64,000 nt of DNA, from the NCBI GenBank assembly GCA_002478945.1, contig DLKM01000028.1:100017-164016 (forward strand), read 5' to 3'. The stretch comes from Christensenella sp. UBA7588 (GTDB lineage: Bacteria > Bacillota > Clostridia > Christensenellales > CAG-917). This document shows, in pieces, positions 17,682-27,900 of the stretch. Below the pieces are notes generated by a model. The model had not been told where the DNA came from. It was given only the letters and a program-made list of their open reading frames with translations, and made no database searches. How positions within the stretch are numbered: position 1 is the first letter of the stretch; every line of letters starts with the position of its first letter. The translations under genes and the position numbers were made by a program.

Positions 17682-19286
17682 ATGAAAAATATCGACTTGA
17701 CAAAATACGGTATCACAGGTACGACCGAAGTGGTGTACAACCCCTCTTACGAGATGTTGTTTGAGGAAGAAACCAAGCCCGAACTTCAAGGCTATGAAAA
17801 AGGTCAGGTAAGCGAACTCGGCGCAGTCAACGTTATGACGGGCGTTTATACGGGTCGTTCGCCCAAGGACAAATTTATCGTCGTCGACGACAACTCCAAA
17901 GACACGATTTGGTGGACTTCGGACGAATACAAGAACGACAACCATCCCGCATCTCAAGAAGCGTGGAAAGCGGTCAAGGACATCGCAATCAAAGAGTTGT
18001 CAAACAAGAGATTGTTTGTCGTGGACGCATTCTGCGGCGCAAACAAGGACACTCGTATGGCTATCCGCTTTATCGTGGAAGTTGCTTGGCAAGCGCACTT
18101 TGTCAAGAATATGTTTATCAAGCCGACTGCGGAAGAACTTGAAAACTTCGAGCCTGATTTCGTAGTTTACAATGCGTCCAAAGCAAAAGTGGAGAATTAT
18201 AAAGAACTCGGTCTCAACTCCGAAACGGCGGTGGTATTCAACATCACGAGCCGCGAGCAAGTAATCATCAACACTTGGTACGGCGGAGAAATGAAGAAAG
18301 GTATGTTCTCTATGATGAACTATTATTTGCCGCTCAAAGGCATTGCGTCTATGCATTGCTCGGCAAACACCGATATGGACGGCAAAAACACCGCAATCTT
18401 CTTCGGACTTTCAGGCACGGGCAAAACCACTCTTTCCACCGACCCCAAACGTTTGCTTATCGGCGACGACGAACACGGCTGGGACGACAACGGCGTATTC
18501 AACTTCGAGGGCGGTTGCTATGCAAAGGTCATAAACCTCGACAAGGATTCCGAACCCGACATTTACAACGCAATCAAACGCAACGCTTTGCTTGAAAACG
18601 TAACTTTGGACGAAAACGGCAAAATCGATTTCGCAGATAAGAGCGTGACGGAAAACACTCGTGTTTCCTATCCTATCGACCATATCAAGAACATCGTTCG
18701 CCCCGTTTCCGCGGCTCCTGACGCAAAGAGCGTTATCTTCTTGTCCGCAGACGCATTCGGAGTATTGCCGCCCGTCTCCATTCTCACGCCCGAGCAAACG
18801 CAATACTACTTCTTGTCCGGTTTTACCGCAAAACTTGCTGGTACCGAGCGCGGCATAACCGAGCCGACTCCGACTTTCTCCGCTTGCTTCGGTCAAGCGT
18901 TCCTCGAATTGCATCCCACCAAATATGCAGAGGAACTCGTCAAGAAGATGCAAAAGAGCGGTGCGAAAGCATACCTCGTCAACACGGGTTGGAACGGCAC
19001 GGGCAAGCGTATCTCCATAAAGGATACCAGAGGCATCATCGACGCGATTTTGAGCGGCGACATCGACAAAGCACCCACCAAGACCATTCCGTATTTCAAC
19101 TTTGAAGTGCCGACTCAACTTGCAGGTGTGGACAGCGGCATTCTCGACCCGCGCGACACTTATGCAAACGTCGAAGATTGGAACAAGAAAGCGGTTGACC
19201 TTGCAGGTCGCTTCATCAAGAACTTTGCGAAGTACGAAGGCAACGCTCACGGCAAAGCACTCGTTCCCGCAGGTCCGCAACTTTAA
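17682..19286 (+). CDS. pckA: Phosphoenolpyruvate carboxykinase (ATP)
   Basis: This 534-residue protein is a full-length ATP-type [16 protein letters not shown] near the start, the kinase P-loop [13 protein letters not shown] (about 242-254), the metal/ATP segment [21 protein letters not shown], and [17 protein letters not shown]. It interconverts oxaloacetate plus ATP with PEP plus CO2. In anaerobes it often runs in the CO2-fixing, ATP-yielding direction. I prefer the second ATG (17682), because the first at 17673 lies only 2 nt from GGAG. The gene is monocistronic with its own terminator and is highly expressed-looking (strong site, regular codon use). Confidence 0.96.
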   Translation: MKNIDLTKYGITGTTEVVYNPSYEMLFEEETKPELQGYEKGQVSELGAVNVMTGVYTGRSPKDKFIVVDDNSKDTIWWTSDEYKNDNHPASQEAWKAVKDIAIKELSNKRLFVVDAFCGANKDTRMAIRFIVEVAWQAHFVKNMFIKPTAEELENFEPDFVVYNASKAKVENYKELGLNSETAVVFNITSREQVIINTWYGGEMKKGMFSMMNYYLPLKGIASMHCSANTDMDGKNTAIFFGLSGTGKTTLSTDPKRLLIGDDEHGWDDNGVFNFEGGCYAKVINLDKDSEPDIYNAIKRNALLENVTLDENGKIDFADKSVTENTRVSYPIDHIKNIVRPVSAAPDAKSVIFLSADAFGVLPPVSILTPEQTQYYFLSGFTAKLAGTERGITEPTPTFSACFGQAFLELHPTKYAEELVKKMQKSGAKAYLVNTGWNGTGKRISIKDTRGIIDAILSGDIDKAPTKTIPYFNFEVPTQLAGVDSGILDPRDTYANVEDWNKKAVDLAGRFIKNFAKYEGNAHGKALVPAGPQL

Positions 19287-19296
19287 TAATACGACG

Positions 19297-19328
19297 AAAA
19301 TCGCTTGTCGCAAGGCAAGCGATTTTTT
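19297..19328 (+). terminator. pckA terminator
   Basis: AAAATCGCTTG pairs with CAAGCGATTTT (11 bp, 8-nt loop), with the T-run continuing after the stem. Confidence 0.9.
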
Positions 19329-19470
19329 TATAAAACGCAATTTGCAAAGCAACGTCTTGCCGATGCAAAATCGTGCAAGTCGAAGCATATATTGCATTGT
19401 GGCGCACAAAGTGCTATAATATCTGTATAGCGAGCGCAAATCGCGGCTTGCATATATACGGAGGAATAAA

Positions 19471-20367
19471 ATGAAAGTATTAAAAAAAATATTGATAAGC
19501 GTGTTTGCAATTATTCTGATACTTGCACTCGTGCTTGCGGGAATCTACTTCTTCGTGTTGAAAAAATACGATATAGATTTGTTCAAAACCGCCGCTCAAC
19601 TTAAAATAATTTCGCAGGACGTCGACCAAAACGAACTTTGTCCCAACGCTTTCGGCGAAGATGATTTCAACGCCTTGCAAAGCAACGTAAACGGCAAGTT
19701 CGGCGGTCTTATCGCAAAAGAGGACGGCAAGGGATACAACGGTTATTACGTCGATTTTTCCGCTCTCGAGGGTAAAACGCTCGAAGATTCGGGCGAAAAT
19801 CCGAGCAGTCTGGTATTTGACGACAAACAGTTGGGCGCGCTTGCCCAAACCGTGTTTTATAAAAACAACGGCGGAATAATCAAGCTCGGAGAAAGAGAGA
19901 TTCCCGTAACGTTGATGCAGATTGATTTGTCCGAGTTTACGGAAAACGGCGGAGCGGATTTCAACATCGTCGCAAAACTCGACCTTTCGCAAATAAAAGC
20001 GGATATGAATTCTTTCCCGTACAGCCTCTTTGTGAAATACGTTCCCGATTCGCTTTACGTTTCTTCGACGGTAAGCGTTGCAAAAACGGACGACGCGTTT
20101 GCCTACACGGTTTCGCACAAGGCACTCACTCTCAATATGTTGAGTGCGGACGACACCGCAGACTTGTTCCATACCCTTGACGCCGTTCTCAAAATAGGCA
20201 GCGCAGAGGATATGAACGTCAAGATAGGCACGGTCGTTACGGACGCGCTTATCGGTTGCGAGGGAAATGCAGGTTTTGCGTATTCGCTGAAATCAGTCGG
20301 AGCAAAACGCTTCGTTTTCGCTTCCTTAAACGACGGCGCGAAAGACGCGATGATTATCGAATGGTAA
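19471..20367 (+). CDS. Membrane-anchored exported protein of unknown function
   Basis: The 298-residue product has one N-terminal hydrophobic helix (ILISVFAIILILALVLAGIYFFVL) after a short basic stretch, so it is probably anchored with the bulk outside. The rest is soluble-looking with alternating beta-type segments (VTLMQIDLSEFTENGGADFN, NIVAKLDLSQIKADMN). I recognise no domain or catalytic motif. It has a GGAGG site and is bounded by terminators on both sides, so it is monocistronic. Confidence 0.75.
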   Translation: MKVLKKILISVFAIILILALVLAGIYFFVLKKYDIDLFKTAAQLKIISQDVDQNELCPNAFGEDDFNALQSNVNGKFGGLIAKEDGKGYNGYYVDFSALEGKTLEDSGENPSSLVFDDKQLGALAQTVFYKNNGGIIKLGEREIPVTLMQIDLSEFTENGGADFNIVAKLDLSQIKADMNSFPYSLFVKYVPDSLYVSSTVSVAKTDDAFAYTVSHKALTLNMLSADDTADLFHTLDAVLKIGSAEDMNVKIGTVVTDALIGCEGNAGFAYSLKSVGAKRFVFASLNDGAKDAMIIEW

Positions 20368-20412
20368 CGGCTGTTTCGATATTCTAACCGCTCAAAACTC
20401 AAATCAAAACTC

Positions 20413-20446
20413 AAATCGCTTGTCCTTGTGACAAGCGATTTTTTCT
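20413..20446 (+). terminator. Terminator
   Basis: AAATCGCTTGTC pairs with GACAAGCGATTT (12 bp, loop CTTGT) followed by TTTT. The stem sequence resembles the pckA terminator. Confidence 0.88.
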
Positions 20447-20552
20447 GTTAAAAACCGTTGAATTTACAAGCAAGTTTTCACGAAGAACGGTTGCGCTTTT
20501 TTGAAAGAACGTCGGGAGTAGCGGAAGAATCGTTGATTTTGTAAACTTTTTC

Positions 20553-20581
20553 TTGAAAGCAACGGTAATAAATGGTATAAT
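20553..20581 (+). promoter_or_regulatory. Promoter placing +1 at the ATG of a MarR gene (leaderless)
   Basis: TTGAAA (20553-20558), a 17-nt spacer and TATAAT (20576-20581). The next gene's ATG begins 6 nt after the -10 box, where transcription would start, and there is no ribosome site between them. Confidence 0.65.
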
Positions 20582-20587
20582 ACGATT

Positions 20588-21010
20588 ATGGATACGAAAA
20601 ATACGGCTTATTATTTTTCGGCGTTTCGCAAATTGTTGCGTTCATACACCGATTATCAAATGAAAGAACTTAAAGATTACGACCTTACGCCCAACGAAGT
20701 CGTGGTGCTTTCGAGCATAGGAACATTCGGTATGGCAAGCGAGATTGCCTCGTCTGCCTGTGTTTCCAAGGCTCTCGTTTCGCGTAGCGTAAAACAACTC
20801 AAAGACAAAGGCTTTATCAAAGCAAATATATCTTCCGTTGACAAGAGAGAGCAGATTCTCGAACTCACTCCGCAAGGCGAAGCCGTGGCGGAACTAATAT
20901 CCGAGGCAAACGACAAGTTTTACGCCGTGGCATTCAATCATTTCGAGGACAACGAAAGACGCGTATTGCAGGCTCTGTTGAAACTTATGTTGCAGAACCT
21001 GAACGAATAA
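20588..21010 (+). CDS. MarR family transcriptional regulator
   Basis: This 140-residue winged-helix protein has the MarR fold: helix-turn-helix region IASSACVSKALVSRSVKQLKDKGFI and wing SVDKREQILELTPQGE. The ATG lies 6 nt after a TATAAT box and has no Shine-Dalgarno, so a leaderless mRNA is likely. The FAD oxidoreductase gene follows 98 nt downstream on the same strand and is a candidate target. The ligand is unknown. Confidence 0.87.
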   Translation: MDTKNTAYYFSAFRKLLRSYTDYQMKELKDYDLTPNEVVVLSSIGTFGMASEIASSACVSKALVSRSVKQLKDKGFIKANISSVDKREQILELTPQGEAVAELISEANDKFYAVAFNHFEDNERRVLQALLKLMLQNLNE

Positions 21011-21108
21011 TTCAAGCGCGCTTTTAATAAAATCGGTTAGAATACGCAAAATCCATAATTTTCAAGATTTTGCAATATATATAAAGTTAAAAAATATAGG
21101 GGACAATT

Positions 21109-22416
21109 ATGAAAATCATATTTATAGGCGCGGGTATGGCGTCGTTGGTCGCAAGCGAGAGGCTTGCAAGAGCAGGTTATGACGTCAGCGTTTACGAAAA
21201 AGACACTTACGATACCGTGTCGTACGACTGGCACGACGACGTAAATCGCGACGCATTCGATATGTTCGGGCTTCCGCTTCCGAAAGAAAACACATATTTT
21301 ACCAAACGCAACTGGACGTTCGTGCCGCCTGCGGAGCGCATAGAGGTCAACCTCAATTTGCCCGAAAACCAACTCGATTGGTCGACCGAGCGTCGCAAAC
21401 TCGCACAACAATACATAGACCGCGCAAAAGACGTTGTGGACTTCCACCTCGGGCAAAAGGTAGATTCGCTTATTATCGAGGGCGGCAAAGTCAAAGGCAT
21501 CGTCGTCGGCGGAGAAAAGGTGTATGCCGATTTGGTCGTTGACAATTCGGGCGCAATGTCTCCGTTCCGTGCGTCATTGCCAAAGAGCGCGCACATAACC
21601 GCAACTCCGCAAAAGAACGAGATTTTCGTTGCATACCGCTCGTTCAATAAGAAAGCGGTAGGCGTTGCGGACCCAAAAAACACCAACAGAGCGTATCTCA
21701 AGCACCTCGGAGAGGAGGGAATAAGCTGGAGCATAATCGACCCTGCAGGTACGGTCAATATACTTATCGGCAGAGCGGGAGAATTGCCAAAGGACGTGTT
21801 TGAACACGCATATAGCGCGCTCAAAGCCTCCAACCCCATTATATCCGACGAAGTCGTGCGTGGCGGAATCAACTGCATCATTCCCATTCGCTATCCGCTT
21901 ACGCGTATGATGACGGACGGTTACGTCGCAATCGGAGACGCGGCGTTTATGACGATTCCGATGATAGGCAGCGGCATCGAAAACTCTATGAAAGCGGCTT
22001 GCATTCTTGCCGATACGATTATCAAATCGGGTTCCGTCAAAAAGGAAGATTTGTGGCAATACGAAGTGAAATATTACAAAATGCGCGGCGCGGACCACGT
22101 CGGAGTGGACGTACTCAAGCGTTGGTTGCTCGGCGCAAAGCCGCAAGACCTCGATTGGCTCTTTGAAAAGGGCGTCGTGGACGACAACAATATGGCTTGC
22201 GGAGCCACGGGCAAACTTATCGTGTTGACTCCCAAAGACCTCGTCGTGAAAGTCGCAAAAGGCTGGACGAGACTTCCTCTGCTCCTTGCGATGAACAATA
22301 TGCTTATGCGCTCCAAAAAAGCCGCAAAAATCGCAAAGAAAATTCCCGAAACTTACGACGAAGAAAAGATTGCGAAGTGGGAAAGCAAGATAGAGAAGTT
22401 GGTTTACAAAAAGTAA
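21109..22416 (+). CDS. FAD-dependent oxidoreductase, geranylgeranyl-reductase-like
   Basis: This 435-residue protein begins with an FAD-binding Rossmann motif (IFIGAGMASLVASERLARAGYDVSVYEKD). It has the second FAD motif GYVAIGDAAFMTIPMIGSGIENSMKAA near residue 275, typical of the geranylgeranyl reductase/PHBH flavoprotein superfamily. The family reduces isoprenoid double bonds or hydroxylates aromatic compounds; the true substrate is not predictable. The C-terminal 100 residues are helical and basic and may touch the membrane. A GGGGA site precedes the start. It sits downstream of a MarR regulator and ends at a strong terminator. Confidence 0.85.
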   Translation: MKIIFIGAGMASLVASERLARAGYDVSVYEKDTYDTVSYDWHDDVNRDAFDMFGLPLPKENTYFTKRNWTFVPPAERIEVNLNLPENQLDWSTERRKLAQQYIDRAKDVVDFHLGQKVDSLIIEGGKVKGIVVGGEKVYADLVVDNSGAMSPFRASLPKSAHITATPQKNEIFVAYRSFNKKAVGVADPKNTNRAYLKHLGEEGISWSIIDPAGTVNILIGRAGELPKDVFEHAYSALKASNPIISDEVVRGGINCIIPIRYPLTRMMTDGYVAIGDAAFMTIPMIGSGIENSMKAACILADTIIKSGSVKKEDLWQYEVKYYKMRGADHVGVDVLKRWLLGAKPQDLDWLFEKGVVDDNNMACGATGKLIVLTPKDLVVKVAKGWTRLPLLLAMNNMLMRSKKAAKIAKKIPETYDEEKIAKWESKIEKLVYKK

Positions 22417-22426
22417 TGTAAGATAA

Positions 22427-22460
22427 AAAGAGCAGGTAGCAACGCCACCTGCTCTTTTTT
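22427..22460 (+). terminator. Terminator
   Basis: AAAGAGCAGGT pairs with ACCTGCTCTTT (11 bp, 9-nt loop), then TTTT. Confidence 0.9.
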
Positions 22461-22482
22461 TATAGTTAAAATCGTAGAAAAT

Positions 22483-22689
22483 TTATTTTTGGAAAACGTC
22501 GTTTGGCGTTATATCGTACAACTCGCAAAGATACAAAATCTGGTCATAATTCAACTCGAACACGCCGTTTTCAAATCGGCTGTATTGTTGTTGAGTCATA
22601 AACATTTTTTCGGCAACCTGTTTTTGGGTGTACCCCTTTTGTTTCCTTGCTTCTTTTATGTTTTTGCCGATTATTTTTGCCGTTTCCAT
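22483..22689 (-). CDS. XRE family HTH repressor (68 aa)
   Basis: This short protein is a single Cro/CI-type helix-turn-helix domain (IKEARKQKGYTQKQVAEKMF, then MTQQQYSRFENG and an IL..LCELYDITPND tail). It is divergent from the membrane-protein gene at 22777, and the 87-nt gap carries palindromic TACATCA/TGATGTA half-sites. It probably represses both promoters, as in small repressor-effector pairs. Confidence 0.85.
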   Translation of the reverse strand: METAKIIGKNIKEARKQKGYTQKQVAEKMFMTQQQYSRFENGVFELNYDQILYLCELYDITPNDVFQK

Positions 22690-22709
22690 AACTACAATTT
22701 ACCACTTTG

Positions 22710-22751
22710 TGATGTAATACACTTGACGTACATCATTATGTGATGTATTGT
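22710..22751 (+). promoter_or_regulatory. Divergent operator with three TGATGTA half-sites over a promoter
   Basis: TGATGTA (22710-22716), TACATCA (22729-22735) and TGATGTA (22741-22747). The last two form a perfect dyad with a 5-nt spacer. The dyad lies between TTGACG (22723-22728) and TATTGT (22746-22751) of a plus-strand promoter, where a bound repressor would block transcription. Confidence 0.65.
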
Positions 22752-22776
22752 TTTATATATAACAAAAAGGGGAAAA

Positions 22777-23919
22777 ATGCGAATGATAAAAAACGATATA
22801 ACAAGATTTATCGATAGTATAAAAATATACGACTACGATGAAGCCACAAAAAAAGAAAAGATTCAGAGCATAAAAGAAGACTTTTGCAAAAAATGTCAAA
22901 AAGATATAACTTTATCGGACGAATATAAGCAATTTGTCTCTAATCTTGACAACATTTCGGTTGAGCTCGAATATGTTGAAGGATTTGATATGATATTAAG
23001 ATGGGTAAAAATCGATGCTTCATATTCTGTTACCTATACATCTTATGTGACTACAGGTTATACCGGCACTTCTTCCGTAAACTCGTCGGGAGACGTCGTA
23101 ACGAAATTTTCGCCAAATGTTGAAAGTAGTGAATACACGAAACAGTATAAAGATGATTATACATTTTACCCTGAAAAAGCGGAAGTTTTCGAAGTGAAGA
23201 ATTATGATAATTTCGATAAGTCCGAAATGATAGAACTCAAAGAAAACGATTCGATGCCAACAAAATTGAGAAACCTTTACACAATAGGTGTACAGAGCAC
23301 TTCAGTGGATAAAGCTGTGAATGACTTTTCTAAAGTATTTGATGGCAAAGTTAAGTCAAAGATAGAGTCCTATCATAGCAATGACAAAATGTCAAGCATC
23401 AGTACAAGGGCATCTGATTATTGCATAGACCGTATGAATGTAGTGTATTATCCGAAAGGACATAATTTGACCGTTGTATATAAAGATAAAGAATATAAGA
23501 CCAAAGATACTAATGCTGTTGGAGAAAAAAGTGAAAAATACAACGAGTATATTTCATACAGAAGCCATTTGTCGAACGGATGGCAAATAGCGGCAATAGT
23601 TTTGTCTGTTATTGTAAATTTGGCATTGGGAATGTGGACTTGCGTACACGTCAGAGAATATGAGTATTGTCCTATGGACTGGACAAGAATTGTTTTGGTA
23701 ATATACACGGGTTTGCAGATATTTGGATTATACAAACTTTATCAGGCGTGTGATTGGTTACCAGGATTTGCCGATTTACCGCTTGAAGAACTAAAAAGCA
23801 GAGCAAGCAAAGAACATACCAAAAGCGAGTTGATTGTTTTTTCCGTATCGTTTGCTTTCACGATAGTGCCTATCGTTATGTTTTTGCTATGCGTTATCTT
23901 TAACACAATCACGGCGTAA
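22777..23919 (+). CDS. AT-rich membrane protein of unknown function, paired with an XRE repressor
   Basis: The 380-residue product has a hydrophilic N-terminal 265 residues rich in K, D and Y, including a VTYTSYVTTGYTGTSSVNSSG stretch. Three C-terminal helices follow (about residues 268-290, 308-325 and 352-375). No family is recognised. It starts after AAAGGGGAAAA and is transcribed away from the XRE repressor through a palindromic operator. Its codons use A and T far more than the neighbouring genes (many AAA, ATA, GAT), which suggests acquisition. A role in stress, toxin action or defence is speculative. Confidence 0.7.
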   Translation: MRMIKNDITRFIDSIKIYDYDEATKKEKIQSIKEDFCKKCQKDITLSDEYKQFVSNLDNISVELEYVEGFDMILRWVKIDASYSVTYTSYVTTGYTGTSSVNSSGDVVTKFSPNVESSEYTKQYKDDYTFYPEKAEVFEVKNYDNFDKSEMIELKENDSMPTKLRNLYTIGVQSTSVDKAVNDFSKVFDGKVKSKIESYHSNDKMSSISTRASDYCIDRMNVVYYPKGHNLTVVYKDKEYKTKDTNAVGEKSEKYNEYISYRSHLSNGWQIAAIVLSVIVNLALGMWTCVHVREYEYCPMDWTRIVLVIYTGLQIFGLYKLYQACDWLPGFADLPLEELKSRASKEHTKSELIVFSVSFAFTIVPIVMFLLCVIFNTITA

Positions 23920-23948
23920 AACAGAATTTTGTAAGGAAAAATATATAT

Positions 23949-23977
23949 AAGGACTTGATTGAATCAAGTCCTTTTTG
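23949..23977 (+). terminator. Terminator
   Basis: AAGGACTTGAT pairs with ATCAAGTCCTT (11 bp, loop TGA), then TTTGTTTTTT. Confidence 0.88.
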
Positions 23978-24038
23978 TTTTTTGCTATAGGGTAATTAAA
24001 CGTCGCTAAGTATTTTTTATACAAATGTTTTAATTGCC

Positions 24039-24067
24039 TTGACAGCCAAAACCGAGTGATGTATTAT
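24039..24067 (+). promoter_or_regulatory. Sigma-A promoter
   Basis: TTGACA (24039-24044), exactly 17 nt, then TATTAT (24062-24067), upstream of the gene at 24108. Confidence 0.75.
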
Positions 24068-24107
24068 CTACTGTCAAATAAGAATACGTATAGGAGATAA
24101 ATGAAAA

Positions 24108-24908
24108 ATGGTAACAGCTATTTACGTCATTATAGCACTCACTTGTGCTGTTGCGATAGTAAGTTTTGTAACCCTCGTAGTCGTGCTTCACAATATCTCT
24201 AAATCCCAGCGCAAAGCCGTTCCGCAAGTTGCGGACGTCCCGAGCGAGGAAAATGCCGAGACTACGACAGAAGAAGAAAACGAGGAGTCCGTCGCAGAGG
24301 AATCGGAGCCGATTTGTGAAGATTCGGAGCCTTGCGAGGAGGAATCCGCACCTGTTTGCCAAGACGAGAACGCCTCTGACGACGAGCAAACCGAAGCCGC
24401 GCAAGAAGAACGAATCGAGCAAGACGAGGTGGCGGCTGACGGTAAGCCCGACGCAGACGTTGCGTTTTCCACCGACAAACTTACGCTCGAGCAAAAGTAT
24501 CTCAAACTGCCTTACGATAAGCGTGCTTATTATGACGAAATCGTGAGATATGCAATGGCGGTGGACGGTAACAAACGTTATAAGAACGCGACGTATGAAG
24601 AATACAAGGTCGGCAAGAGCCGTCTTGTAAGAATAAAAATCAAAAACGACGCTATCGTTTGCGAATTGATTGTCCCGAATCTCGATTTCAAAAACTACAT
24701 CAGCAACAACAAAATCGAAGTGCGCCAAGCACCCACCGTTATAAAAGTTGACGACCAAGCGTCTCTCGACGCAGTCAAAGGCTGTATGGACGTTGCGCTT
24801 CAACAGATAGAAAAAGAACGTCAGTACAAGAAAGAGCAAACACTTCTTCGCCGCCGTCAAAAACGCGCCGAAAAGAAGAACGAAACAGCAAACGAATCAA
24901 ACGACTAA
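24108..24908 (+). CDS. Membrane-anchored protein with acidic linker and basic tail
   Basis: This 266-residue protein has one N-terminal helix (IYVIIALTCAVAIVSFVTLVVV). A very acidic, low-complexity linker (about residues 42-125, mostly E, D, S) follows, then a compact domain (LEQKYLKLPYDKRAYYDEIVRYAMAVDG, KSRLVRIKIKNDAIVCELIVP) and a basic K/R-rich end. With the short N-terminus outside, the main domain is probably cytoplasmic. No family is recognised. An AGGAGA site precedes it; a second ATG 7 nt upstream is out of frame. It lies 91 nt before the coiled-coil surface protein. Confidence 0.75.
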   Translation: MVTAIYVIIALTCAVAIVSFVTLVVVLHNISKSQRKAVPQVADVPSEENAETTTEEENEESVAEESEPICEDSEPCEEESAPVCQDENASDDEQTEAAQEERIEQDEVAADGKPDADVAFSTDKLTLEQKYLKLPYDKRAYYDEIVRYAMAVDGNKRYKNATYEEYKVGKSRLVRIKIKNDAIVCELIVPNLDFKNYISNNKIEVRQAPTVIKVDDQASLDAVKGCMDVALQQIEKERQYKKEQTLLRRRQKRAEKKNETANESND

Positions 24909-24999
24909 CAAACGAAATTGAATTAATCATCAGAAACCAACCTTGCACAAGCGATTGCAAGGAAAAACGAAAGAATAAAATTTTAAGGAAGATATACAA

Positions 25000-27900
25000 A
25001 TGAAACAATCAAGGATGAAATTTTCAATCAAAACGTTATGCATAATGCTTGTCGCAACGCTTTGTTTAACGGCAGTATTTATGCTCGGATTCAGTCAAAA
25101 TTCCGTTGCGGAAGCAGCAGACCCCGTCGTTGTGGTATATCCCAACTGGGACTTTTCAGGAACGTCAACTGCTTTTTATAGTGGTAACAATCCGTGGTAT
25201 GAAGCGTGTAATAGTTCGGAGAACCACAGCGTCAAATTCTTCGCAAGTTTTTCAATCCAAAACAGTCCCGAAGTTACTACAAACGTTTATTTGGATTTGA
25301 ACGGTAAAACTTTGTCGAATCAATCGATAACTCTTAGCGGCGGCGGCGAGATTTACGATAAGGCAAACTACGGCGCTTGCTCTTTTGCTGTAAAGTCTAC
25401 AACGCGCGATACGTTATATAAAGGCAATGCCAACACTATGTGTTTTTTCGACGTCGCGAGTGGCGCAAAGTTTACGGTATTGAGCGGCAAAATTAAGTCT
25501 TTGCGTGTGAATAAAGGAAAAGTAAACAGCGCTTTACCGAGCGGATATTGCTTTGTAGCACACAATAAAGACACGAACAAAGACGAATTTTATACTTATG
25601 CTGCCGGAGAAACGGACTCTTTTGACGGCACTACAGGCACTTACACTTATTTGTACGTCCAGAAATGCAATCACGAACAATTCAAAGACGGTTTGTGCTT
25701 GCTTTGCAACAAAACTTTGAGCGAGCAAGAAGAATTCGAAGCGCTAAAGTATGTGCTTAACGAGACAAAGGCGGAACTCGTTGACGCTATCAATAAGAAA
25801 GCGGATCAAACGACGGTTGACGAGTCCGTGAGAAACCTTCAACATTCAATCGATTTAATAAATAACACTCTCACAGCACTCGGTAAGAAAGACACCGAAC
25901 TCGAACAAGCGATTGAGGATGCAAAGACCGAGGTTTCCAACGCGGCATCACAAGCTCTTGAAAAAGCAAAGACCGAACTTACAACCAAGATTAACGCAAA
26001 GGCAGACAAAGCGGACGTTGACGAATCTATCGATGATTTGCATAGCGCAATCAACACGATAAACAACACGCTTACTGCACTCGGCGACAAAGACGGCGCA
26101 CTCGAACAGGCAATAGAGAAGGCAAAGACCGATGTCTCCACCGCGGCAACGAAAGCACTTGAGGACGCAAAGACCGAACTTACAACCGCAATCAATACCA
26201 AAGCAAGTCAAGCGGACGTTGACGAGGCTATACAAAATCTCCAAAACTCGATAGATACAATCAACAATACGCTTACGGCACTCGGCAAGAAAGATGCCGA
26301 CCTTGAACAAGCGATTGAGGATGCAAAGACGGAAGCAATCAATACAGCGTCACAAGCTCTTGAAAAAGCAAAGACTGAACTTACAACGGCAATCGATACC
26401 AAGGCAAACAAGACTGACGTGGACAAAGCAGTCGCAGACCTCAACAGCGCAATCGCAACAATCAACGGCACGCTCAAAACGCTCGGAGATAAAGACGGTG
26501 AACTCGAACAAGCAATAGAGAAGGCAAAGACCGATGTCTCCACCGCGGCAACGAAAGCACTTGAGGACGCAAAGACCGAACTTACGACCGCAATCAACAC
26601 AAAAGCAAGTCAAGCGGACGTTGACGAGGCTATACAAAATCTCCAAAACTCAATAGATACAATCAATAATACGCTTACCGCACTCGGCAATAAAGATGCC
26701 GACCTTGAACAAGCGATTGAGGATGCAAAGACCGAAGCAATCAATACGGCGTCACAAGCTCTTGAAAAAGCAAAGACCGAACTTACCACGGCAATCGACA
26801 CCAAGGCAAACAAGACGGACGTTGACAAAGCGGTCGCAGACCTCAACAATTCAATAACGACTATTAACAGTTTGCTCGAAACGCTCAAGGCAAAAGATAC
26901 CGACCTTGAACAAGCAATAGAGAAGGCAAAGACCGATGTCTCCACCGCGGCGACGAAAGCACTTGAGGACGCAAAGACCGAGCTTACAACCGCAATCAAC
27001 ACCAAGGCAAGTCAAGCGGACGTTGACGAGGCTATACAAAATCTCCAAAACTCAATAGATACAATCAATAGCACGCTTACCGCACTCGGCAAGAAAGATG
27101 CCGACCTTGAACAAGCGATTGAGGACGCAAAGGCCGAAGCAATCAATACTGCGTCACAAGCCCTTGAAAAAGCAAAGACCGAACTTACCGAGGCTATAAG
27201 CAAAAAGGCAAATCAAGCGGACGTAGATAAGGCGGTTGCAGACCTCAACAGCGCAATCGCAACAATCAACGGCACGCTCAAAACTCTCGGAGATAAAGAC
27301 GGCGAGCTTGAACAAGCAATAGAGAAGGCAAAGACCGACGTCTCTAATGCGGCATCGGAGGCACTCGAAAATGCCAAAACGGAACTTGTGAACAAAATCA
27401 ACGCCAAGGCAGACCAATCGGCGGTTGACGAATCCGTCACGAATCTCAACAATGCCATTGACAACATCAACAACAGACTCAATCAACTCGGCGCACACGG
27501 CAGCGAGCTTGACGAGGCAGTCGAAAAGGCAAAAACGGACGTTGCAAATGCGGCGCAAAAGGCTCTTGACGAGGCAAAAACCGAACTTACGACCAAGATT
27601 GACACAAAGGCTAATACCGACGACGTGAACGAAGCAATCAAGAGACTCACGGCGGCAATCGAGAACGCAAAGACGGCAAACGACAAATACGTCGAAGACA
27701 CCAACGTCTCGTTGAAGTCAAATCTTACGACGCAAATCGAAGAAGCGGACACGGCTCTTGAGGATGCAATCAACAAATTGTCGGCTCGTCTTGACAGCGC
27801 AGAAAACCAAATCGCAGAGAACAAAGAGGAGATAAAGACTCTCAAATCTATCGTTTTGGCGGCTTGGGTAGTTATGTTTGCGCTCGGCGTGGTTGCCGTT

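Noticed and set aside
25873..27681. Regular direct repeats as a possible CRISPR array
   Set aside because: The repeats are 201 bp, in frame with a large gene and without unique spacers.
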